This document shows positions 1-9,702 of a stretch of 64,000 bases of DNA, in pieces (position 1 is the first letter of the stretch; each line of letters opens with the position of its first letter). Position numbers and translations under genes: made by a program. The DNA lies in assembly GCA_003164675.1 (NCBI GenBank), contig PLTX01000020.1:1-64000 (forward strand), in the 5' to 3' direction. A model generated the notes under the pieces. That model saw only the letters and a list, made by a program, of their open reading frames with translations, made no database searches and was not told the origin of the DNA. This stretch comes from Verrucomicrobiota bacterium. Its GTDB lineage: Bacteria > Verrucomicrobiota > Verrucomicrobiia > Palsa-1439.

Positions 1-65
1 GTCCAGTCAACGGGTGCAGGTCAATACGATTCCGCCGTGGCCGCTGTTCTCTCCCCAAACGACAC

Positions 66-85
66 GGTCGCGCGGGAGCGCGACC
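66..85. terminator. Perfect GC-rich hairpin downstream of oppF
   Basis: GGTCGCGC-GGGA-GCGCGACC is a perfect 8-bp stem with a 4-nt loop, 37 nt past the oppF stop. It could end the opp transcript, although there is no T-tract. A closely related sequence (21 of 24 positions with the CTCC tail) recurs at 36028, so it may instead be a copy of a dispersed hairpin repeat. The rest of positions 1-121 shows no gene. Confidence 0.5.
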
Positions 86-121
86 CTCCATCCAGTCTTT
101 CAAATCAACTTTGGCGAACCA

Positions 122-1045
122 CTAGCCGACTTCTTCCAATACCCAGTGATTGGGCCGGGCTTCGCGACGGGACAGCTTCTTCTCCTGCAGCGACGCGCGA
201 GCTTGTTCGGGCGTCGTGCCCTCGGGAGGCCAAATCACCCGCGGCGGCCTTGTCGTCGGGTCAATGGTCGGGACGGCCGACAGTAGAGCCTTCGTGTAGG
301 GATGGATCGGATTGCTGTAGATGTCGGTGGCGCTGGCTTCCTCGACGATCTTGCCATAATACATTACCAGCACCCGGTCGCTGATGTGCTCCACCACCGC
401 GAGATCGTGGGCGATGAACAGGTACGTCAGATTCAGCTTCTCCTGAAGTTCCTGCAGGAGATTGATGATCTGGGCCTGAACGCTCACGTCGAGTGCGCTG
501 ACCGGTTCGTCGCAGACAATAAAGCGCGGTTGCACGGCCAGCGCGCGCGCGATGCCGATCCGCTGGCGTTGGCCCCCGCTGAACTCGTGCGGGTAACGCC
601 GTCGGTGTTCCGGCGCGAGACCGACCGCGCGCAGCAATTCGGCGACACGGTCGCGTTCCTCACTTCTCGTGGCGCACAGTTTGTGGATGCGTAACGGCTC
701 GGCGATGATGTTGCCGACGGTCATGCGCGGGTTCAGCGAGCCGTACGGGTCCTGGAAGATCATCTGAGCTTTGCGACGGAAGGGCTTGGCGTCCGCGCCA
801 TCAAGCGTCGTGATGTCTTGGCCATCAAACCGAATCTCACCGGCCGTTGGTTCGATCAGGCGCAAGATGGTTCGGCCGAGCGTGGTTTTGCCGCAGCCGC
901 TTTCGCCGACGAGGCCGACCGTTTCGCCCTCGTTAATGGCGAAACTCACGCCATCGACCGCGCGCACCCAGCCGACGGGACGTTGCAGTACGCCGGCACG
1001 GATCGGGAAATGCGTTTTGAGATCTTTGATTTCGAGAAGGCTCAC
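122..1045 (-). CDS. oppF: Oligopeptide/dipeptide ABC transporter ATP-binding protein OppF/DppF
   Basis: This is the second ATPase of a peptide importer; it hydrolyses ATP on the cytoplasmic face and pairs with OppD. Visible are Walker A (GESGCGKTT, about residue 47), the signature [15 protein letters not shown], Walker B ([12 protein letters not shown]) and the switch His region (FIAHDLAVV). A typical C-terminal oligopeptide-transporter extension follows. The ORF track begins at 1168, but that extension overlaps oppD. I choose the GTG at 1045 (VSLLEIKDL), whose GTGA overlaps the oppD stop, giving 307 aa, normal for the family. It is last in the opp gene string. Substrate specificity cannot be read from the ATPase; di- versus oligopeptide remains open. 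Confidence 0.93.
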   Translation of the reverse strand: MSLLEIKDLKTHFPIRAGVLQRPVGWVRAVDGVSFAINEGETVGLVGESGCGKTTLGRTILRLIEPTAGEIRFDGQDITTLDGADAKPFRRKAQMIFQDPYGSLNPRMTVGNIIAEPLRIHKLCATRSEERDRVAELLRAVGLAPEHRRRYPHEFSGGQRQRIGIARALAVQPRFIVCDEPVSALDVSVQAQIINLLQELQEKLNLTYLFIAHDLAVVEHISDRVLVMYYGKIVEEASATDIYSNPIHPYTKALLSAVPTIDPTTRPPRVIWPPEGTTPEQARASLQEKKLSRREARPNHWVLEEVG

Positions 1046-2043
1046 GGGATGGCTCTCTTCAAATCGGGTTTGTCCCAGTACGGGCAGCGGACATGGCGCG
1101 TGTTGCCATTCGCTTCCGCCAGGGACGGCTCGGGATCCTGCGTGCAGTCGTCTTGGGCACGGTCGCAACGCGCGGCAAACTTGCAGCCCGACGGCAGGCG
1201 CGCGGGATTGGGCACGGAACCGGGAATCGCCTGGAGCCGTTCGGCGTGCGCGCCGAGCAGTGGAATTGAGCGCATCAGGGCGATCGTGTACGGATGCAGC
1301 GGTCTCTTCAGGAGCGCGGTCGCCGGGGAGTACTCGACGATGCGTCCGGCGTACATGACGGCGACGTTGTCGGCGAGATCGCCGACGATGCCGAGGTTAT
1401 GCGTGATCAGCAGAATGCTCATGCCGAGTTTCTTCTTGAGGTCCTTCAACAGATCGAGGATCTGCGCCTGAATCGTCACATCAAGGGCCGTCGTCGGTTC
1501 GTCCGCGACCAGCAGCGCGGGATTGCAGGCCAGCGCCATCGCGATCATCATACGCTGTTGCATGCCGCCGCTGAGCTGGTGCGGATAATCGCGCATCCGA
1601 CGTTCAGGATCGGAAATGTTCACGAGCTTGAGCAGGCGCGCGACTTCAGTGTCGTTGGCGTCTTGCGGCCGGTGCAGTTGGAGCACCTCTTTAATTTGAT
1701 AGCCGACGCGGAAGACTGGATTCAACGACGTGGCCGGCTCCTGAAAAACGTAGGAAATCTTCGCGCCGCGGATGGACCGCAACGTCTCCTTGTCCATTTT
1801 CAGGACGTCTTCGCCTTCGAGAAGAATCTCGCCGCCCTTGTAAACGCCCGGTGGTGTTGCGACGAGCTTGGCAAGCGAAAGCGCTGTGACACTTTTCCCG
1901 CAACCGCTTTCGCCGACCAGCGCGAGCGTCTCCCCGCGCTGAATCGTAAAACTCACGCCGTCGACCGCATGCACTTCACCTTCATCGGTGAAGAAGCTCA
2001 CGCGAAGATCGCGGACATCCAGCAAGGGCGCGTTGGTGGTCAT
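1042..2043 (-). CDS. oppD: Oligopeptide/dipeptide ABC transporter ATP-binding protein OppD/DppD
   Basis: This is the first ATPase of the peptide importer. Walker A is [12 protein letters not shown], the signature is [15 protein letters not shown], and Walker B is [14 protein letters not shown]. The C-terminal part ([14 protein letters not shown], then Cys-rich CKFAARC and the final RCPYW) is the usual oligo_HPY extension. In some family members those cysteines bind an Fe-S cluster; whether they do here is unknown. Length is 333 aa, normal. The start ATG overlaps the oppC stop as ATGA, and its own stop overlaps the oppF GTG, so translation is probably coupled through the whole set. Confidence 0.94.
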   Translation of the reverse strand: MTTNAPLLDVRDLRVSFFTDEGEVHAVDGVSFTIQRGETLALVGESGCGKSVTALSLAKLVATPPGVYKGGEILLEGEDVLKMDKETLRSIRGAKISYVFQEPATSLNPVFRVGYQIKEVLQLHRPQDANDTEVARLLKLVNISDPERRMRDYPHQLSGGMQQRMMIAMALACNPALLVADEPTTALDVTIQAQILDLLKDLKKKLGMSILLITHNLGIVGDLADNVAVMYAGRIVEYSPATALLKRPLHPYTIALMRSIPLLGAHAERLQAIPGSVPNPARLPSGCKFAARCDRAQDDCTQDPEPSLAEANGNTRHVRCPYWDKPDLKRAIP

Positions 2044-3023
2044 GCGGTCTTACCCTCCGCAATTCGGAGCTTCGGATCAAGAGCATCTCGCAGGGCGTCG
2101 CCGAAGAGATTGAGCGCGAGAACGAGGAAGAACATCGCGATGGTGGCGCCGGCGAGTTCCCACCAATTGCCGAGCCAGAGGCGCTGCTTGGCGTCGTTGA
2201 TGATCGTGCCCCAACTGGGTTCAGCGGCGATGCCGATGCCAAGGTAGCTGAGGACGACCTCGGTGAGAATGAGACCTGGGAATCGCAGTGAGAAATTGAT
2301 GATCACGAGGTGGGAGACGTTCGGCATGATGTGACGGAATATGATCGAGGCGTTGCTGGCGCCGAGCGCGCGCGCCGCGAGGACGTATTGGCGTTCCCGA
2401 TGTTTGAAGTATTCGCCGCGAATGATGCGGCACAAGCCGACCCAGCCGGTGAATCCCATGCCGACGCAAATTGACAGTAGACCAGCGTCGATGTAGCGGG
2501 TGACGGATTGCATGGCCGCGCTGCGTTCCACGGCGGCGCGGGTAACGTAGGTAATGGACATGATCAGGAGAATGTCCGGCACGGAGGCGACGACGGAGTA
2601 GAGGTAGACGATCACGCTATCCAGTTTGCCGCCAAAATACCCAGCCAACGCGCCCAGGGCGAAGCCGAGTGGAATTACGATCAACGACGTAAGCAGGCCG
2701 AGCTCGAAGGCGATGCGGGTGCCTTGAATCAACTGCTTGAGGTTGTCGCGGCCGGCGAAATTGGTGCCAAGTGGATGCGGCAAGCTGGGCGGCTGGTTGC
2801 GATTTTCGTAGTGCGAGATCTTGTAATCGGGGACGGCGCCGCGAATCTTGGCGGACCAGTAGACGCCTTCGGCATAGACCCAGGTGGCGGTATAGACACA
2901 CAGGATGGTCAGGCAAATCATGGCCAGCCGGTTGCGGCGCAACTGGCGCCACGCGATGGTCCACAATCCCTCCGGTGAGGCGGAAGCCGTGACCGTTTGG
3001 GGTTGCTCGGGGGCCGTGCTCAT
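2040..3023 (-). CDS. oppC: Oligopeptide ABC transporter permease OppC/DppC
   Basis: This is an inner-membrane permease with the binding-protein-dependent transport (BPD) fold. It has an N-terminal segment near residues 35-55 and further helices across the middle. The EAA-type loop that contacts the ATPase reads LAARALGASNASIIFRHIMPN. The start is set at MSTAPEQ (ATG at 3023), because its ATGA overlaps the oppB stop. The nine extra residues in the ORF track lie inside oppB. Length is 327 aa. There is a fairly long stretch between the first helix and the conserved PHPLGTNFAGRDNL motif, which is typical of OppC. Confidence 0.93.
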   Translation of the reverse strand: MSTAPEQPQTVTASASPEGLWTIAWRQLRRNRLAMICLTILCVYTATWVYAEGVYWSAKIRGAVPDYKISHYENRNQPPSLPHPLGTNFAGRDNLKQLIQGTRIAFELGLLTSLIVIPLGFALGALAGYFGGKLDSVIVYLYSVVASVPDILLIMSITYVTRAAVERSAAMQSVTRYIDAGLLSICVGMGFTGWVGLCRIIRGEYFKHRERQYVLAARALGASNASIIFRHIMPNVSHLVIINFSLRFPGLILTEVVLSYLGIGIAAEPSWGTIINDAKQRLWLGNWWELAGATIAMFFLVLALNLFGDALRDALDPKLRIAEGKTA

Positions 3024-3976
3024 TTGAGTCGAATCCTCGGGTCGGCCCACGTGTAGGCGATGTCGGTCAGGGCATTGAACAGCACGAACATGATCGACCC
3101 GATGAACGTCGTAGCGAAGACGACATCGTCATCAAAATTAAAGAGGGCCATAACCGTCAAACGGCCCAAGCCGGGAATGCCGAAGAAATTCTCCAGCAGC
3201 AGGGCGCCCGTATAGAGAAAGGGGATCGCGATGATGACGTTGGTGAGGATGGGAATGAGCGCATTGCGAAGGACGTGGTGGAAGAGAATGCCGCGGGAAG
3301 AGACGCCTTTGGCGCGCGCGGTGCGGACGTAGTCCTGATACATTTCATCGAGCATGACCGTGCGATAGAACCGCAGTTCGCCACCGACGCCGGCAATCAC
3401 ACCGACCAACACCGGCAAGATCAGGTAACGCGGGCTCTCGAAGCCCCAGACTGGAAACAAACGCCACACGCTGGCCAGCCAGTACTGCGCGAGCATGATG
3501 TACACCAGCGAGCTGATACTCATGCCCATGACGGACAACAGCACCAGGCTGCGGTCGATCCACGTGTTGCGGTAATAGGCAGCCAGCAGAGCCAGTCCGA
3601 CACCGAGAAACAACTCGATAAAAAACAGCGGCGTCGTCACGCAGAGCGACGGCCCCACGCCTTCGCGCAACATGGTGCTCACTCGTTGCTTCGTGACGAA
3701 CGATCGGCCGAAATCGAGGCGCAGAAGGTTTGAGCAGAGTTGTGGGAATTGCGCATCGAGGAGTTGGGTTGGGAACTGGCGGAAATTCAGGAACAACGGT
3801 TTATCGTAGCCACGCTCATGGCTGATCTGGGCGATACGCGCCGGCGTGGCATTTTTGCCCGCGATGCGGTAAGCGGGATTTCCACCGACGACGCGAAAGA
3901 CAAAGAACGTGATCAACATCACGCCGATCGTGATCGGGACGACCGAGAGCAGTCGGCGTATGACGTAGGCAGACAT
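3020..3976 (-). CDS. oppB: Oligopeptide ABC transporter permease OppB/DppB
   Basis: This is the second inner-membrane permease. It begins MSAYVIRRLLSVVPITIGVMLITFF, the standard OppB/DppB opening helix. The EAA loop DYVRTARAKGVSSRGILFHHVLRN and the C-terminal IPGLGRL...ALFNFDD motif are both present. Length 318 aa is normal. It starts only 3 nt after the oppA stop, so it is co-transcribed with the binding protein and forms the channel with OppC. Confidence 0.94.
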   Translation of the reverse strand: MSAYVIRRLLSVVPITIGVMLITFFVFRVVGGNPAYRIAGKNATPARIAQISHERGYDKPLFLNFRQFPTQLLDAQFPQLCSNLLRLDFGRSFVTKQRVSTMLREGVGPSLCVTTPLFFIELFLGVGLALLAAYYRNTWIDRSLVLLSVMGMSISSLVYIMLAQYWLASVWRLFPVWGFESPRYLILPVLVGVIAGVGGELRFYRTVMLDEMYQDYVRTARAKGVSSRGILFHHVLRNALIPILTNVIIAIPFLYTGALLLENFFGIPGLGRLTVMALFNFDDDVVFATTFIGSIMFVLFNALTDIAYTWADPRIRLK

Positions 3977-3979
3977 GGG

Positions 3980-5779
3980 TCAATGCGGCAGCACTTTGTA
4001 GTACTTGCCGTTTGGGTAGGGAAACCCGTGGGGTTTGTAATTTTGAAACCAGGGTTGGTAGAGTCCGTATTCCAGTCGATAATCCAGCAGCGCCCAGACG
4101 CAGTCGGTGGTGGTCATGTCGGCCATCTGTTCGTACAAAGCCGTGCGCTCGGGTGAATCGGCCATGGTGAGGATGCGTTCGTACTGGCGGTCAAAGGCCG
4201 GGTTCTGATAATTGCAGGCGTTGATGCCGGGACACTTGTTCGGGCCGTAGAACAGTTGCAGGAAGTTCTGCGCATCGGGATAATCGATGATCCAAGCGCC
4301 CCAGAAGACTTGCGTCTCGCCGTCGTGTTCGCGCCGCAGATATTCCGCGAAACTTAGTTGCTGAACGATGAGCTCGACGCCGATGGCGCGCAATGCCTCT
4401 TCGTAAAAGTCCGCCTCCTGCCGCGCGCCGGTGCTTCCTGCACCCGGCAGGATCATTGTCAGCCGCAAGGCGTTTCCATGCTCGTCGCGGCCACCTGGGA
4501 ATCCGGCTTCGGCGATCAACTGTTTGGCGCGCTCGAGATTGAACTCGTAGGCATACGGTTTGTCCGTATGCCCGGCAACGCCGGGCGGGATAAACGAATT
4601 GGCAGGCATATAGCGGTTGTTGAAAATGACCTCCACGTATTTCTTCACATCAATAGCTGAGGCAAATGCCTGCCGCAGCTTCCGGTGACGTTCATTGATG
4701 ACCGGGTCCGTCGAGACCCCAACTGCCGAATCCAGCATGTTGAAGCCAATGTAGTCCGTGCTCGGCTCGGGCACTTTATAGAGACGGATGCCGCGTCTCA
4801 CCAAATCGGGTGAGAGCGAGAGATCAGGAGCGATTGCCTTTTCGAAATAGTCCTTGCTAAGGCCGGAACTGAAGATGCGTCCTCCCAGAAACATCTGCCA
4901 GACCGTGTAGAACTCGCGGATATCGTACTCGACAATGCGATCGACGAGCGGCAATGGTTTGCCAGCGTCATCGAGCAATCCGGCGGCGCGGTCGCCCGGC
5001 TCGCCCGTGCTGGGGTAGGTTTGGCCGTTAAATGTCGGGTTGCGTTCGTATTCGAGGCGATAATTGGGCCGCCAACTCTTCAGCCGAAACGGCCCGGTGC
5101 CGACCGGATGCCGGCGGAACTGCTGGCCGTAGAACTCGACCGCCTCGTGCGGCACCACAAACGCATAGCACATCGTCAGGACGTACAGGAGCTGCGGGTA
5201 GGGCTTGGCCAGCTGAATTTGCAGCGTGTATTTATCCGTGGCTTGAAAACCGGGTAAAGGCACGGAGTAATCGACCGGGCCGTTAATCGCGCCGATTTCT
5301 TTCACCCAATCGTCTGCTCCCAAGACATGGCCGGCAAAAATCCAATCGCCTTGCGATTCGAGATGCGGATCGAGGACGCGCTTGAAGGAATACACGAAGT
5401 CGGCCGCGACGACTTCACGGCCTTTGCCGCCGGGAAAACAGGGATCATCAATGAAGCGAACGCCGGGCTTTATTTTGAAGGTGTAAGTGAGTCCATCCGA
5501 GGAAATGTCCGGCATTCCCTGGGTAAGGCGCGGAATTGGGTGATAGGGGCGATCCAAATAGGCATATTCCAACAAACCTTCGTAAACGTAAGAGACCTCC
5601 CTGGCGGACTCGACATCGACGGCGTCAACGGGGTCGAATCCCTTGAAATCGCCGCCGACACGGCAGAGCGTATTCCCCTTGTCCGCCGAATCGGATGTAA
5701 AAACCGGGCCACAGGAAATCGCTGTCGCGATAATCGCTCCTGCGCTAAGGAGGGCGAGCAATCGCGACGAGGGCATCAT
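3980..5779 (-). CDS. oppA: Peptide ABC transporter substrate-binding lipoprotein (SBP family 5)
   Basis: This protein captures the peptide and delivers it to OppBC. The N-terminus MMPSSRLLALLSAGAIIATAISC looks like a lipoprotein signal peptide with the lipid-attachment Cys at residue 23 (lipobox AIS-C, slightly atypical). The body carries SBP_bac_5 hallmarks: a FDPVDAVDVESAREVSYVYEGL-type opening region, LTYTFKIKPGVRFIDDP, and VGTGPFRLKSW. Length is 599 aa, within the family range. It sits 16 nt after secG and 3 nt before oppB. The ligand is unknown; dipeptides, oligopeptides or other SBP5 ligands are all possible. Confidence 0.9.
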   Translation of the reverse strand: MMPSSRLLALLSAGAIIATAISCGPVFTSDSADKGNTLCRVGGDFKGFDPVDAVDVESAREVSYVYEGLLEYAYLDRPYHPIPRLTQGMPDISSDGLTYTFKIKPGVRFIDDPCFPGGKGREVVAADFVYSFKRVLDPHLESQGDWIFAGHVLGADDWVKEIGAINGPVDYSVPLPGFQATDKYTLQIQLAKPYPQLLYVLTMCYAFVVPHEAVEFYGQQFRRHPVGTGPFRLKSWRPNYRLEYERNPTFNGQTYPSTGEPGDRAAGLLDDAGKPLPLVDRIVEYDIREFYTVWQMFLGGRIFSSGLSKDYFEKAIAPDLSLSPDLVRRGIRLYKVPEPSTDYIGFNMLDSAVGVSTDPVINERHRKLRQAFASAIDVKKYVEVIFNNRYMPANSFIPPGVAGHTDKPYAYEFNLERAKQLIAEAGFPGGRDEHGNALRLTMILPGAGSTGARQEADFYEEALRAIGVELIVQQLSFAEYLRREHDGETQVFWGAWIIDYPDAQNFLQLFYGPNKCPGINACNYQNPAFDRQYERILTMADSPERTALYEQMADMTTTDCVWALLDYRLEYGLYQPWFQNYKPHGFPYPNGKYYKVLPH

Positions 5780-5795
5780 GCCGCTTGGGGAACGG

Positions 5796-6260
5796 TTACG
5801 GGCTCTTGGGCGCTGAGTTGGGTTGCGAAGTTGCGGGTGCCTGCTGGGACGGAGCCGACGGGGCCGGGGCGACGGTTGACGGTGTTGTCGTCCCGGTGTT
5901 GGGCGTAGCGGGTGCAGGCGGCTGAGACGCGAACGGGAATGCGGGCTGTTCGGACGCCGGGCTTGTGGGCGCGGCAGGCATCGTTGCCAGCGTGCGGCGC
6001 ATCAATGAGCCGCCCGTTTTCGTCCGGTGCGAATGCAGCACGGCCAGGGCTAACGTCGTAATCAATAGCAGGCCGGCGCACCAGATCGTCATGCGCACCA
6101 ACGCGGTGGTCGTGCCCGCGCCGAACACCGTTTCGGTCATGCCGCCGCCGAACGCCGCGCCAACGCCCTGGTCCGAAGATTTTTGCATCAGCACCAACAA
6201 AATCACAAACAGCGCGACCAATACGTGGACCGCTGTCAAAAGCCCGATCAGAATGCTCAT
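5796..6260 (-). CDS. secG: Preprotein translocase subunit SecG
   Basis: This is the small membrane subunit of the SecYEG translocon. The N-terminal half has two transmembrane helices joined by the conserved loop VLMQKSSDQGVGAAFGGGMTETVFG, diagnostic of SecG. At 154 aa it is longer than usual; the excess is a C-terminal tail very rich in Pro, Ala, Ser and Thr (APAPSAPSQQAPATSQ) and presumably disordered. It lies between tpiA and oppA on the same strand with short gaps (36 and 16 nt). The tpiA-secG neighbourhood is common in bacteria. Confidence 0.92.
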   Translation of the reverse strand: MSILIGLLTAVHVLVALFVILLVLMQKSSDQGVGAAFGGGMTETVFGAGTTTALVRMTIWCAGLLLITTLALAVLHSHRTKTGGSLMRRTLATMPAAPTSPASEQPAFPFASQPPAPATPNTGTTTPSTVAPAPSAPSQQAPATSQPNSAPKSP

Positions 6261-6296
6261 CTCAATTACCTCGATTCCTTCCGTGCGATTGCTTCT

Positions 6297-7073
6297 CTAC
6301 AACGCCGCCTTCACAATGCCCGCGAAACCCTTCGCTTCCAGACTCGCGCCACCGACCAGCGCGCCATCAATGTCGTGCTGACCGAGCAACTCTTTCGCAT
6401 TCGCCGGTTTCACGCTGCCACCGTATTGAATGCGAACCTTGTCGGCCACCGTCGAATCATACATCGCCGCGAGCAACTCGCGGATGAACGCGTGCACTTC
6501 TTGCGCCTGTGCGGGCGTGGCCGTCTTGCCGGTCCCGATGGCCCACACGGGCTCATACGCGATGACCGTGTCGAGCATAGCATCTTTGGTGAAACCTGCA
6601 AGCGCGCCCGCTACATGGTCGCGCACAACGATTTCCGTATGGCCGGCCTCGCGTTGGGCAAGGGTTTCACCGACGCAAACGATGGGGCGGATGCCATTGG
6701 CCAGGGCGGCTCTGGCGCGCTTATTGACACCCTCGTTCGTTTCGCCGAAGTACTGACGGCGCTCGCTGTGGCCGACAATGGCGTATTGGACGCCCGATTC
6801 CTTCAACATCGGACCCGCAATCTCGCCAGTGAACGCGCCTTCTTTTTCCCAGTGGACGTTCTGCGCGCCGAGCTTGATGCTCTCGCCTTGAAGCATGGTC
6901 GCCACAACATACAGAGCCGTAAATGGCGGACAGACAACAACTTCGACATCGGCGTCCTTCACGCCAACGAGCTCCTTCTTCAATTCGGAAACCAACGCCA
7001 GCGCGTCGGCCGCCGTTTTGTACATCTTCCAGTTTCCAGCGATGATTGGTTTGCGATTGGAATTCATGTTCAC
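6297..7073 (-). CDS. tpiA: Triosephosphate isomerase
   Basis: The enzyme interconverts dihydroxyacetone phosphate and glyceraldehyde 3-phosphate in glycolysis and gluconeogenesis. Catalytic signatures are all present: GNWKMYK (active-site Lys), [14 protein letters not shown] (electrophilic His), [16 protein letters not shown] (catalytic Glu and flexible loop) and the C-terminal [10 protein letters not shown]...[10 protein letters not shown]. The track start is a GTG whose GTGA overlaps the pgk stop; an ATG two codons later (7067) is equally possible, giving 258 or 256 aa. It is translationally coupled to pgk. Confidence 0.97.
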   Translation of the reverse strand: MNMNSNRKPIIAGNWKMYKTAADALALVSELKKELVGVKDADVEVVVCPPFTALYVVATMLQGESIKLGAQNVHWEKEGAFTGEIAGPMLKESGVQYAIVGHSERRQYFGETNEGVNKRARAALANGIRPIVCVGETLAQREAGHTEIVVRDHVAGALAGFTKDAMLDTVIAYEPVWAIGTGKTATPAQAQEVHAFIRELLAAMYDSTVADKVRIQYGGSVKPANAKELLGQHDIDGALVGGASLEAKGFAGIVKAAL

Positions 7074-8269
7074 TTGTCGCTGAGCGCGGCGACGCCCGGC
7101 AACTCCTTTCCTTCCAGGAACTCGAGTGATGCACCGCCGCCTGTGCTGACGAACGTGACCTGCTTGTCGACGCCGGCCTGCTTCACCGCCTTCGCGCTGT
7201 CACCGCCACCAATGATTGAGATCGCGGCCTTGTTGGCAGCCACGGCTTTCGCCACCTCGAACGTACCCTTGGAGAATTCCGGAACCTCGAAGATGCCCAT
7301 CGGCCCGTTCCACACGATGGTTCTTGCCCCTGCTATCTCCTTGTTGTATCGCGCGATTGTTTGCGGCCCGATATCCACGCCATACCAACCATCTTCGATG
7401 CTGGGACCATCGGTGATGCGGGTCGTCGCGCCGGCTTCTGGTTTGGTTGCTTGCAGATGGTCGCTTGGCAATAGAAACTTCTTTCCTTTTGCCTTTTCCA
7501 GCAACGACTTGGCCAGATCGAGCTTGTCATTCTCCACGAGGGATTTTCCCACCCCGAATCCCTGGGTTTTCAGAAATGTGTAAGCCATTGCGCCGCCGAT
7601 GAGAATTGCATCGGCCCGTGTGAGCAGATTCTCGATGACGGCAATCTTGTCGGAAACCTTGGCTCCGCCGAGGATGCAAACAAACGGTCGAGCGGGGGAA
7701 CTGAGTGCCCCACCCAAATACTTCAATTCTTTTTCCATCAGGAAGCCGGCGGCGCATTTGCCGCCGCGTTTCTTGATGATCTGCGCCACGCCTTCGGTCG
7801 AAGCATGTGCGCGATGGGCGGAGCCAAAGGCGTCATTCACGTACAAATCGGCGTTTTTGGCAAGTTTCTCAGCGAATGCGGGATCGTTCTTCTCTTCCGC
7901 GGCATAAAAGCGGAGGTTTTCGAGCAACAGGACGTCTCCGGGCTGCATGATGCCGATGGTTTGGTCGACCTTTTCACCGATGGAGTCATCGACGAACGCG
8001 ACAGGTCGGCCGAGTATTTCCGCGAGGCGTTCGGCGACGGGCCGCAGACTCTGTTTCGGGTCGCGCTTGCCCTTCGGGCGGCCCAGATGGGAGCACAGGA
8101 TGACCTTGGCGCCACCTTTGACCAGATAATCGAGGGTCGGCACGGTGGCCCTGATGCGCTTGTCGTCGGTAATCGCGCCGGTCTCGTCGAGCGGGACGTT
8201 GTAATCCACGCGCACCAGCGCGCGCTGGTTGCGGAAATCTTTCAAATCGGTGATAGAAAGTTTCGACAT
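7070..8269 (-). CDS. pgk: Phosphoglycerate kinase
   Basis: The enzyme catalyses 1,3-bisphosphoglycerate + ADP to 3-phosphoglycerate + ATP. Signatures include [13 protein letters not shown] (substrate site), [26 protein letters not shown] and the C-terminal GGGDSAKAV nucleotide loop. I start at MSKLSITDL (ATG at 8269) rather than the track start, because GAGG sits about 6 nt upstream (ACTTGAGGATAATG) and the N-terminus then matches the family (399 aa). It is the first gene of the long minus-strand string; its promoter must lie in the short space shared with the divergent threonine ammonia-lyase gene. Confidence 0.96.
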   Translation of the reverse strand: MSKLSITDLKDFRNQRALVRVDYNVPLDETGAITDDKRIRATVPTLDYLVKGGAKVILCSHLGRPKGKRDPKQSLRPVAERLAEILGRPVAFVDDSIGEKVDQTIGIMQPGDVLLLENLRFYAAEEKNDPAFAEKLAKNADLYVNDAFGSAHRAHASTEGVAQIIKKRGGKCAAGFLMEKELKYLGGALSSPARPFVCILGGAKVSDKIAVIENLLTRADAILIGGAMAYTFLKTQGFGVGKSLVENDKLDLAKSLLEKAKGKKFLLPSDHLQATKPEAGATTRITDGPSIEDGWYGVDIGPQTIARYNKEIAGARTIVWNGPMGIFEVPEFSKGTFEVAKAVAANKAAISIIGGGDSAKAVKQAGVDKQVTFVSTGGGASLEFLEGKELPGVAALSDK

Positions 8270-8392
8270 TATCCTCAAGTCTCCGCAGAACAAACTCTCA
8301 CGACCCCAAAGCAGAGTAACGAATCATGGCGGTGAGTCAAACCAAAAGGCAGTGGCGGAGCGTTGTCAGCTTCGTTGCCTTCCATTACACTC

Positions 8393-9622
8393 ATGCGCAT
8401 GACGGCGAAGATTTCTCTCCAATCGATCCAGCGGGCGCGGGAGCGAATCGGTAAATTCATTGCGCGGACGCCATGCGAACTGTCGGTCGGCCTGAGTGAG
8501 ATGGTCGGCGCGCGCGTGTTTGTGAAACTCGACAACCAGCAGGCGACGGGCTCGTTCAAGGAGCGTGGCGCGGCCAATAAGCTCTTGCAGCTTACGGCTG
8601 ACGAGAAGAAGCGCGGGGTTGTGACCCCGAGCGCGGGCAACCACGGGCTGGGGGTTGCGTACCAAGCGAAGAAGCTCGGGATTCCCGCGACCATCGTGAT
8701 GCCGAAGGGCGCGCCGCTCATCAAGCAATCGAACGTCCGCCGGTTGGGCGCGATCGTTGTGCTGTATGGCGATTACTACGCGGATGCATTGACGAAGGCG
8801 CGCGAGATTGAAAAGGAGAAGGGGCAGGTGTTCGTGCACGGGTTTGACGACCCTGTGGTGATCGAGGGACAAGGAACGCTCGGGCTGGAAATCGTCGAGG
8901 CGGTGCCCGATGTGGATGCGGTGATTGTGCCCGTGGGTGGCGGCGGATTGATTGCCGGCGTAGGGACGGCGGTGAAGGCGTTGCGGCCACAGGCGAAGAT
9001 CATCGGCGTCGAGCCGGAACGGTACGCATCCATGGCGGCGGCGTTGCGGGCGCACAAGCCCGTGACGATTGAGGCATCGCCGACGATCGCCGACGGCCTG
9101 GCGGTGAATTGTGTCGGCGGGAACGCGCTGGAGATTGCGGCGAAGGTGATCGACCAAATGCTGACGGTCACGGAAGACGAGATTGCGAAGGCGATCCTGG
9201 TGTTGCTGGAGGTGGAGAAAACCGTTGTCGAAGGCGCCGGCGCGGCGCCTCTGGCGGCCATGTTCACAGGCAAGGCGGATTTGCGCGGGAAGACCGTTGT
9301 GCTGCCGCTGTGCGGCGGCAATATCGATGTGAACATGATGGCCAATATCATCGAGCGCGGGTTGGTGAAAGACGGGCGGCTGGCGTGGCTGCGGACGTTT
9401 GTCAGCGACAAGCCGGGGCAACTCGCGGCCATCGCGCGCATTATTGCCGATGCCGGCGCCAGCGTGAAGGACGTGCACCACAATCGCGCGTTTGGCCGGG
9501 TCGAGCCCGGGGGCGTGGAGATCGATTGGGTTCTCGAAACGCGCGGGCACGATCATCTTGCGGAGTTGGTGCTGAAGCTGCGCGAGAAGAAGATCCGCGT
9601 GCTGACGTTTGAAAATGTATAG
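8393..9622 (+). CDS. ilvA: Threonine ammonia-lyase (threonine dehydratase) with C-terminal ACT-like domain
   Basis: This PLP enzyme deaminates threonine to 2-oxobutanoate, the first step of isoleucine synthesis or of threonine catabolism. The PLP lysine is K56 in GSFKERGA; also visible are PSAGNHGLGVAYQAKKLG and the phosphate-binding GGGGLIAGVG. Residues from about 335 (LRTFVSDKPGQLAAIARII) form an ACT-type regulatory domain, as in the roughly 400-aa single-ACT type. The track start is a TTG at 8363; ATG at 8393 or 8399 gives the family N-terminus. No clear ribosome site was seen. It is divergent from pgk and convergent with the transaldolase gene. Confidence 0.92.
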   Translation: MRMTAKISLQSIQRARERIGKFIARTPCELSVGLSEMVGARVFVKLDNQQATGSFKERGAANKLLQLTADEKKRGVVTPSAGNHGLGVAYQAKKLGIPATIVMPKGAPLIKQSNVRRLGAIVVLYGDYYADALTKAREIEKEKGQVFVHGFDDPVVIEGQGTLGLEIVEAVPDVDAVIVPVGGGGLIAGVGTAVKALRPQAKIIGVEPERYASMAAALRAHKPVTIEASPTIADGLAVNCVGGNALEIAAKVIDQMLTVTEDEIAKAILVLLEVEKTVVEGAGAAPLAAMFTGKADLRGKTVVLPLCGGNIDVNMMANIIERGLVKDGRLAWLRTFVSDKPGQLAAIARIIADAGASVKDVHHNRAFGRVEPGGVEIDWVLETRGHDHLAELVLKLREKKIRVLTFENV

Positions 9623-9672
9623 CCCCTGGCGCACAATCAGTTCCCAATCCGGCGCGACGCCAGGGCGCACAC

Positions 9673-9692
9673 GCCGCGTGAGGGCACGCGGC
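9673..9692. terminator. Hairpin between convergent ilvA and transaldolase genes
   Basis: GCCGCGTG-AGGG-CACGCGGC is a perfect 8-bp stem with a 4-nt loop lying between two convergent genes, so it could serve both strands. There is no T-run. It has the same architecture as the hairpin at 66-85, and its trailing CCCACAAC resembles sequence in the repeat-rich region at 36 kb. Confidence 0.45.
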
Positions 9693-9702
9693 CCACAACA
9701 AT

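Noticed and set aside
8366-9670. 434-aa minus-strand ORF
   Set aside because: Shadow of ilvA; Arg/His-rich composition without motifs.
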